This document shows positions 59,747 to 64,000 of a DNA stretch of 64,000 nucleotides, piece by piece; position 1 is the stretch's first letter, and the number at the start of each line of letters is the position of its first letter. Below the pieces are notes generated by a model, which was not told the DNA's origin, did no database searches, and saw only the letters and a list, made by a program, of their open reading frames with translations. The position numbers and the translations under genes are program-made. The DNA comes from Actinomycetospora lemnae. GTDB lineage: Bacteria > Actinomycetota > Actinomycetes > Mycobacteriales > Pseudonocardiaceae. Location of the stretch: positions 186,001-250,000 of the forward strand of contig NZ_JAQZAO010000004.1 of the NCBI RefSeq assembly GCF_028737315.1, given 5' to 3'.

Positions 59747-61485
59747 CACAGCAGCTCCTCGGGGATGTCCACGTGACGGGCCCGGACGAACTCGCCGAGC
59801 CCCTTGGCCTGCGGGTCGAGCGCGAGGTTGTCGGCCACCCCGCGCCCGAGGAGCCCCACGACGGTGACGCCCACCGCGCGCAGGTGCGGGAACGTCCAGA
59901 GCCGCCGCGGGCACCCGGCGGCGTCCTCGCCGAGCAGCCACGCGACGTGCTCGTCGCCCCACCAGCTCGAGAGCCACGCGTAGGCGGCGTCGTCGCGGGC
60001 CCAGAGCCCGAGCGTGGCGTTGCCGCCCTTGTCACCCGAGCGCGCGCCGACCAGTCGCCCGAGGGGGACGCGGGTGGTGGGCGCGCCGGGGTCGTCGCGA
60101 ACGGGTATCTCGCTGCTTCTAGGCGTCGGAACTCCCCGTTCGCTCGCGGCCGGGGTGGGCGGGGCCACCGTCCACGTCCTGTCGTCGAGGCCGACGAGCT
60201 GGGGCAGGTCGGCGGCGGGCAGCAGGAGTGGCCAGAACACGCTCGCGGCGCTGCCCGGGCCGGGCGGGGTGGTGGCGAAGAAGCCGGCGTAGCCGCTCAG
60301 GGCCGTCTCCACGGCCGCCCGCGAGAGCCGCGCGCAGGCCTCCTTGCCCCCGGCGACGGCCACGGTGAGCAGCGAGACGGCGTCGGTCATGCGCTGGGGG
60401 TCGGGTCGGTCGGCCCGGAGCAACCGGGTCTCGACGCGCTCGAACGCCTTCCGGCCGCCCGGCACGCCCGCCCAGAGCGCCGCGAGCGCGTGCTCGGCCT
60501 TGGCCTCGACGTCGAGGCCCGTGAGCACGAACGTCATCTCGTTGTGCCAGCCCGCGGGCACGATCGCGCCCACCTTGACCGTCGCCGGCGGCGGCTCCCC
60601 GACCGTGCCGGCGAGGCGGACGCGGTCGGGCCCCTCCGGCGTGAGCACGGTGGTGTCGAGGCGGGCGACGACGTCCGGGGTGAGGTAGCGCGGCCCGTCG
60701 ACCTCGTAGAGCAGCTGCGCGGTGACCGTCTCGACGGTGACCGCCCCGCCCGTCCCGGCCGCCTTCGTGATCACCGCGGAGCCGTCGGCCTCGATCTCCG
60801 CGATCGGCATGCCGACGTGCTCGATGCCCGGGAGCTCGCCGGCGAACGAGTAGTTGCCGCCGGTGGCCTGCGCACCGCACTCGATGACGTGCCCGGCGGC
60901 GACGGCGCCGGCGAGGGCGTCGAGGTCGTCGGGACCCCAGCCGTGATGCCAGGCGGCCGGCCCGACGACCACCGCCGCGTCGGTGACCCGCCCGGTGACG
61001 ACGACGTTCGCCCCGGCCGCCAGCGCCTCGACGATCCCGCGGCAGCCCAGGTAGGCGTTGGCGACGACCGGCTCGGCGGGGAGGGGCTCGCCGGTCTCGA
61101 GGTGGGCCGCCTGCTCGGGCGGGAGGGTGCGCACCTGCTCGGTGACGTCGTCCCCGCCGACCCACGCGACCCGCGCGCGCTCGTCGATGGCCGCGATCTC
61201 GGCCGCGCAGCCCGCCGGGTCGAGGCCGCCGGCGTTGGCGACGACGAGGATGCCGGCGTCGAGGCAGTCGACGAGGACGTCGCGCATCTGGTGGACGAAC
61301 GTCGTCGCCCAGCCGCCCTTGCCGCGGTCGCGCTGCTTGGCGAGCAGGCCCATCGTCAGCTCGGCGAGCCAGTCGCCGGTGAGGACGTCGACGTGCGCGC
61401 GGCCCTCGAGGTGCGCGTCGACGACCTCGCGGGCGGCGGCGAGGCGGTCGCCGTAGAAGCCCGAGACGTTCGCGATCGCGATCAC
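59746..61485 (-). CDS. Acyclic terpene utilisation AtuA-family protein
   Basis: A 579-residue protein. Residues 1-445 are the AtuA (DUF1446) domain, starting ANVSGFYGDR and containing GGLDPAGCAAEI, NAYLGCRGIVEAL and ECGAQATGGNY. Residues ~465-579 are the AtuA-like C-terminal domain (GARSGDKGGNATLGLW). The two are separate proteins in some organisms. AtuA is needed for citronellol and geraniol catabolism, with an undefined reaction. The linker between the domains (residues ~448-463) is encoded by a 47-nt palindromic repeat. The gene is coupled by GTGA to the carboxylase upstream. Confidence 0.9.
   Translation of the reverse strand: MIAIANVSGFYGDRLAAAREVVDAHLEGRAHVDVLTGDWLAELTMGLLAKQRDRGKGGWATTFVHQMRDVLVDCLDAGILVVANAGGLDPAGCAAEIAAIDERARVAWVGGDDVTEQVRTLPPEQAAHLETGEPLPAEPVVANAYLGCRGIVEALAAGANVVVTGRVTDAAVVVGPAAWHHGWGPDDLDALAGAVAAGHVIECGAQATGGNYSFAGELPGIEHVGMPIAEIEADGSAVITKAAGTGGAVTVETVTAQLLYEVDGPRYLTPDVVARLDTTVLTPEGPDRVRLAGTVGEPPPATVKVGAIVPAGWHNEMTFVLTGLDVEAKAEHALAALWAGVPGGRKAFERVETRLLRADRPDPQRMTDAVSLLTVAVAGGKEACARLSRAAVETALSGYAGFFATTPPGPGSAASVFWPLLLPAADLPQLVGLDDRTWTVAPPTPAASERGVPTPRSSEIPVRDDPGAPTTRVPLGRLVGARSGDKGGNATLGLWARDDAAYAWLSSWWGDEHVAWLLGEDAAGCPRRLWTFPHLRAVGVTVVGLLGRGVADNLALDPQAKGLGEFVRARHVDIPEELL
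60097..60143. repeat. 47-nt palindromic element inside the atuA-like gene (family 2, copy 2)
   Basis: Bounded by GCGAAC and GTTCGC, with a 9-bp outer stem (GCGAACGGG) and internal TCGCTGCTTCTA and GAACTCC. It has the same length as the element at 35753 and matches it at 37 of 47 positions. It encodes the linker between the two domains of the AtuA-like protein, in a reading frame different from copy 1. Confidence 0.8.
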
Positions 61486-63521
61486 TCGGCTGCCCCCAAG
61501 GTGACCAGCGTGGCGTGCGCCTCGACGTACTGGCCCACCGCGACGTGCACGGTCTCGACGACGCCGTCGGTGGCCGCGAGCGCCGGGTGCTCCATCTTCA
61601 TGGCCTCGAGGACGACGAGCTTCTGGCCGGCGACGACGTGCTCGCCCTCGCGGACCAGCACCTCCACGACCGTGCCCGGGACCTCGCTGACCGGCCCCGC
61701 CCCGCCCGCGGCGGCGTCCGCGGCCGGCAGGCGCGGCACCTCCCGCCAGGCGCTGTGGCCCTCGCCGTCGTCGACGTACGCGGTGCCGTCGTGGTGGGCG
61801 ACGCGGCAGCGGTAGGCCACGCCGTCGTGGGTGACGCGCACGCCGTGCGGGGTGAGGTCGCGCAGGCCGAGGGTGTGGTCGGCGAGCTCGAGGGCGTCGG
61901 CCGTCAACCGGTGGGCGACGTCGACCGGGCCGTCGGGACCCTCCCAGGTGAGGCGTGGCCGCGGGGCGCCGCGCAGCGTGCGCCAGCCGGGTGGGGCGAG
62001 GGTGGCGAGGGGGTCGTGGGCTCGACGTGCGGCGGAGGTGGTGGCGATGGCGGCGGCGAGGTGCACGACGCGTGGGGTGGCCGGCGCCGGGGTGCGCAGG
62101 TCGGCGTGGCGGTCGAGGAAGTCGGTGCGGGTGGCGCCGGCGAGGAAGCCGGGGTCGCGCAGGACGGCGACGAGCAGGTCGCGGTTGGTGGCCGGGCCGT
62201 GGATCTCGGCGTGCGCGAGGCCGGCGGCGAGCCTGCGGGCGGCCGCCGTACGGGTCGGCGCGTGGGCGACGACCTTGGCGATCATCGGGTCGTAGAAGGC
62301 GCTGACCTCGCCGGACGCGCCGAGGGCGTCCTCCCAACGGAGCGCGTCGTCGTGGCGGTAGCGGTGCAGGGTGCCGGGGCTGGGGCGGTCGCCGGCGGCC
62401 GGGTCCTCGGCGTAAAGGCGCACCTCGATGGCGTGGCCGCGGGGTACGAGCTCGTCCTGGGCGAACGGCAGGGGCTCGCCGTCGGCGATCGCGAGCTGCA
62501 GCGCGACCAGGTCGACGCCGTAGACCTCCTCGGTGACCGGGTGCTCGACCTGCAGCCGCGTGTTCATCTCGAGGAAGAAGAAGCTCGCCTGTGTCGGCGT
62601 GGCGGCGGGCGGCACGGAGCGCAGCGGAGCTGCCGCGCCGGAGGCGTCGACGCTGCCGGCGTCAGACGCCGGGAGATCCGCATCCTCGAGCAGGAACTCC
62701 ACCGTCCCGGCGCCGACGTACCCGAGCTTCTCCGCCAGCGCGACGGCCGTGGCACCCATCCGCTCGCGCAGCTCCGGCGTCACGACGGGCGACGGCGCTT
62801 CCTCGACGACCTTCTGGTGCCGCCGCTGGATCGAGCACTCGCGCTCACCGAGGTGCACGACGTGCCCGTGCGCGTCGCCGAGCACCTGGATCTCGACGTG
62901 CCGGGGCGCGTCCAGCAGGCGCTCGAGGAAGACGGTGTCGTCGCCGAAGCTGCGCGCGGCCTCGGCACGGGCGGAGCGGACGGCGTCGGCGAGCGCATCG
63001 GGCGACCGCACCTCCCGCATCCCGCTGCCCCCGCCGCCGGCACTGGCCTTGACCAGCAGCGGGAACCCGACGCCCTCGGCCGCGCGAGCCCAGTCGTCGG
63101 GGTCGTCGGTCGCGAGCAGCGCGTCCGGCAGCGTCGGCACGCCCGCCTCGCGGGCCAGGGCCTTGGCGGTGTGCTTGACGCCCATCGCCTCGATCGACGC
63201 CGGGTCCGGGCCGACCCACGTCAGTCCGGCGTCGATGCACCGACGAGCGAACGCCGCGTTCTCGGACAGGAAGCCGTAGCCGGGGTGCACGGCGTCGGCG
63301 CCCGTCGCGCGGGCGGCGGCGAGGACCTGCTCGGCGTCGAGGTAGGTCTCGGTGCTCGTCGACCCGCGCAGCGCCACGGCCCGGTCGGCCTCGACGACGT
63401 GCGGGGCGTCGGCGTCGGGCTCGGAGAACACCGCCACCGTGCGGACGCCGAGCGAGCGCGCCGCGCGGATCACCCGGCGCGCGATCTCCCCGCGGTTGGC
63501 CACGAGCAGCGTGCTGATCAC
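61482..63521 (-). CDS. Acyl-CoA carboxylase alpha subunit (biotin carboxylase + BCCP)
   Basis: A 679-residue protein starting at GTG 63521 behind GGAGGGA. Biotin carboxylase marks are LLVANRGEIARRVIRAA, the ATP-grasp glycine loop KASAGGGGSGMR, RHVEIQVLGD, and FFFLEMNTRLQVEHPVTE. The C-terminal biotinyl domain carries VLEAMKMEH, whose Lys is biotinylated. An extra ~30 residues rich in Ala, Ser and Pro (near residues 278-310) sit in the loop before FFFLEMN; other members of the family lack this. It carboxylates biotin for the beta subunit encoded upstream, probably on 3-methylcrotonyl-, geranyl- or a similar CoA. Confidence 0.93.
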   Translation of the reverse strand: MISTLLVANRGEIARRVIRAARSLGVRTVAVFSEPDADAPHVVEADRAVALRGSTSTETYLDAEQVLAAARATGADAVHPGYGFLSENAAFARRCIDAGLTWVGPDPASIEAMGVKHTAKALAREAGVPTLPDALLATDDPDDWARAAEGVGFPLLVKASAGGGGSGMREVRSPDALADAVRSARAEAARSFGDDTVFLERLLDAPRHVEIQVLGDAHGHVVHLGERECSIQRRHQKVVEEAPSPVVTPELRERMGATAVALAEKLGYVGAGTVEFLLEDADLPASDAGSVDASGAAAPLRSVPPAATPTQASFFFLEMNTRLQVEHPVTEEVYGVDLVALQLAIADGEPLPFAQDELVPRGHAIEVRLYAEDPAAGDRPSPGTLHRYRHDDALRWEDALGASGEVSAFYDPMIAKVVAHAPTRTAAARRLAAGLAHAEIHGPATNRDLLVAVLRDPGFLAGATRTDFLDRHADLRTPAPATPRVVHLAAAIATTSAARRAHDPLATLAPPGWRTLRGAPRPRLTWEGPDGPVDVAHRLTADALELADHTLGLRDLTPHGVRVTHDGVAYRCRVAHHDGTAYVDDGEGHSAWREVPRLPAADAAAGGAGPVSEVPGTVVEVLVREGEHVVAGQKLVVLEAMKMEHPALAATDGVVETVHVAVGQYVEAHATLVTLGAAE

Positions 63522-63529
63522 CGTCGTCC

Positions 63530-63587
63530 CTCCGTGATCGAAGTACCGATACGGACACTCAACGTCTGCAACGGCACTTCGCTGACA
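63530..63587 (-). repeat. 58-nt repeat ending in a Shine-Dalgarno sequence (family 3, copy 2)
   Basis: Identical at 56 of 58 positions to the element at 13735. It lies between the carboxyltransferase stop and the carboxylase start, and its terminal CACGGAG supplies the GGAG ribosome binding site of the carboxylase. The 10-bp CGAAGTGCCG/CGGTACTTCG stem is preserved. Confidence 0.85.
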
Positions 63588-63603
63588 ACGCCGCGCACGC
63601 TCC

Positions 63604-64000
63604 TCACATCCGGAACGGCGCGAAGCGGGTCGCGCCGGTGATCGAGGCCGAGTGGACGGCCGAGAGGGCGAGGCCGAGGACCGTGCGGGTGTCGCGGGGG
63701 TCGATGACCCCGTCGTCCCACATCCGCCCCGACGCGTAGACGGCGTTCGACTGCGCCTCGACGGCGTCCTCGACGGCCTTGCGCGTCGCGCGGTCAGTGT
63801 CCTCGTCGTAGGGACGCCCCGCGCGCTCCGCCGACCGCCGCTGCACCATCGACATGACCCCGGCCAGCTGCGTCCCGCCCATGACGGCGATGCGGTGGTT
63901 GGGCCAGGTGAAGACGAAGCGCGGGTCGTAGGCGCGCCCGGACATGCCGTAGTTCCCGGCGCCGTAGGACGCACCGACCATGAGCGTCAGGTGCGGGACC
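63604..64000 (-). CDS. Acyl-CoA carboxylase beta subunit (carboxyltransferase), 5' part outside the window
   Basis: The gene enters from the right edge; 131 C-terminal residues are visible. VPHLTLMVGASYGAGNYGMSG is the acyl-CoA binding region of carboxyltransferases of the MccB/LiuB/AtuC type, followed by RFVFTWPNHRIAVMGGTQLAGV and RMWDDGVIDPRDTRTVLGL near the end. It transfers CO2 from biotin to the acyl-CoA. The downstream gene is its alpha subunit. The subtype (methylcrotonyl- or geranyl-CoA) cannot be told from this part. Confidence 0.92.
   Translation of the reverse strand, partial: VPHLTLMVGASYGAGNYGMSGRAYDPRFVFTWPNHRIAVMGGTQLAGVMSMVQRRSAERAGRPYDEDTDRATRKAVEDAVEAQSNAVYASGRMWDDGVIDPRDTRTVLGLALSAVHSASITGATRFAPFRM

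Overview
The window is very GC-rich (well above 70% by eye), uses GTG starts freely and is full of 1-4 bp stop/start overlaps. Its families are typical of mycelial or soil Actinobacteria: DUF2505, DUF3040 and DUF1707 proteins, an F420-type luciferase-like monooxygenase, IniA/IniC-like dynamins, and a mim/prm/thm-type diiron monooxygenase cluster. I infer a member of Pseudonocardiales (Pseudonocardia or Actinomycetospora type). That placement is from gene content only.

Layout. 1-3.5 kb: a secreted small protein running off the left edge, an AraC regulator with a RibD-like reductase, and a CsbD-like stress protein. 3.8-8.6 kb (+): a copper-type P1B ATPase, then a lone CinA C-terminal domain, a HAD phosphatase, a diacylglycerol-kinase-like enzyme and a DksA/TraR zinc finger. 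8.7-15.9 kb (-): a tightly coupled run of TIM-barrel isomerase, GT4 glycosyltransferase, PIG-L deacetylase, spore-photoproduct-lyase-like radical SAM protein, DUF2505, NERD protein, MFS exporter and GIY-YIG-like protein. 16.1-31.2 kb: the best-defined system, a soluble diiron monooxygenase operon (mimABCD type) with its own GroEL paralogue, Zn alcohol dehydrogenase, amidohydrolase and DUF59 Fe-S factor. It is followed by three unrecognised small genes, a bifunctional-nuclease-domain gene and an AcoR/MimR-like activator, and two paralogous IclR-type regulators bracket it. The hydrocarbon or ketone substrate would be hydroxylated by MimABCD and the alcohol oxidised by the dehydrogenase. The chaperonin presumably folds the hydroxylase.

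31.3-37.9 kb (-): a six-gene, translationally coupled operon of inositol-phosphate synthase, HD-like protein, SAM methyltransferase, Gfo/Idh oxidoreductase, zinc-ribbon metallo-beta-lactamase-fold protein and YcaO-domain protein. I do not recognise it as a described pathway. 38.1-46.0 kb: PspC, SPFH/stomatin, DUF1707, two tandem glutaminases, DUF3040 and the HrpA helicase. 46.3-53.9 kb (+): a sigma-factor-led operon of two dynamin-like GTPases, a kinase-like protein whose catalytic Asp is Asn, an Asp/Gly-repeat protein, a GrpE-like protein, an acidic protein and an Hsp70-like ATPase. This is my second candidate for an undescribed system. 54-57.5 kb: housekeeping genes (CoA-binding protein, MetY, metallothionein-like protein, GNAT). 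57.6-64 kb (-): an acyl-CoA carboxylase / AtuA / LLM / acyl-CoA dehydrogenase operon for branched or terpenoid acyl-CoA breakdown, running off the right edge.

Scattered through the window are three families of small palindromic repeats. Four copies are exactly 40 nt and act as terminators, two even supplying stop codons. Two copies are exactly 47 nt and lie in frame inside unrelated proteins. Two copies of 58 nt end in a Shine-Dalgarno sequence just before a start codon. No tRNA, rRNA, CRISPR array or transposase was seen.
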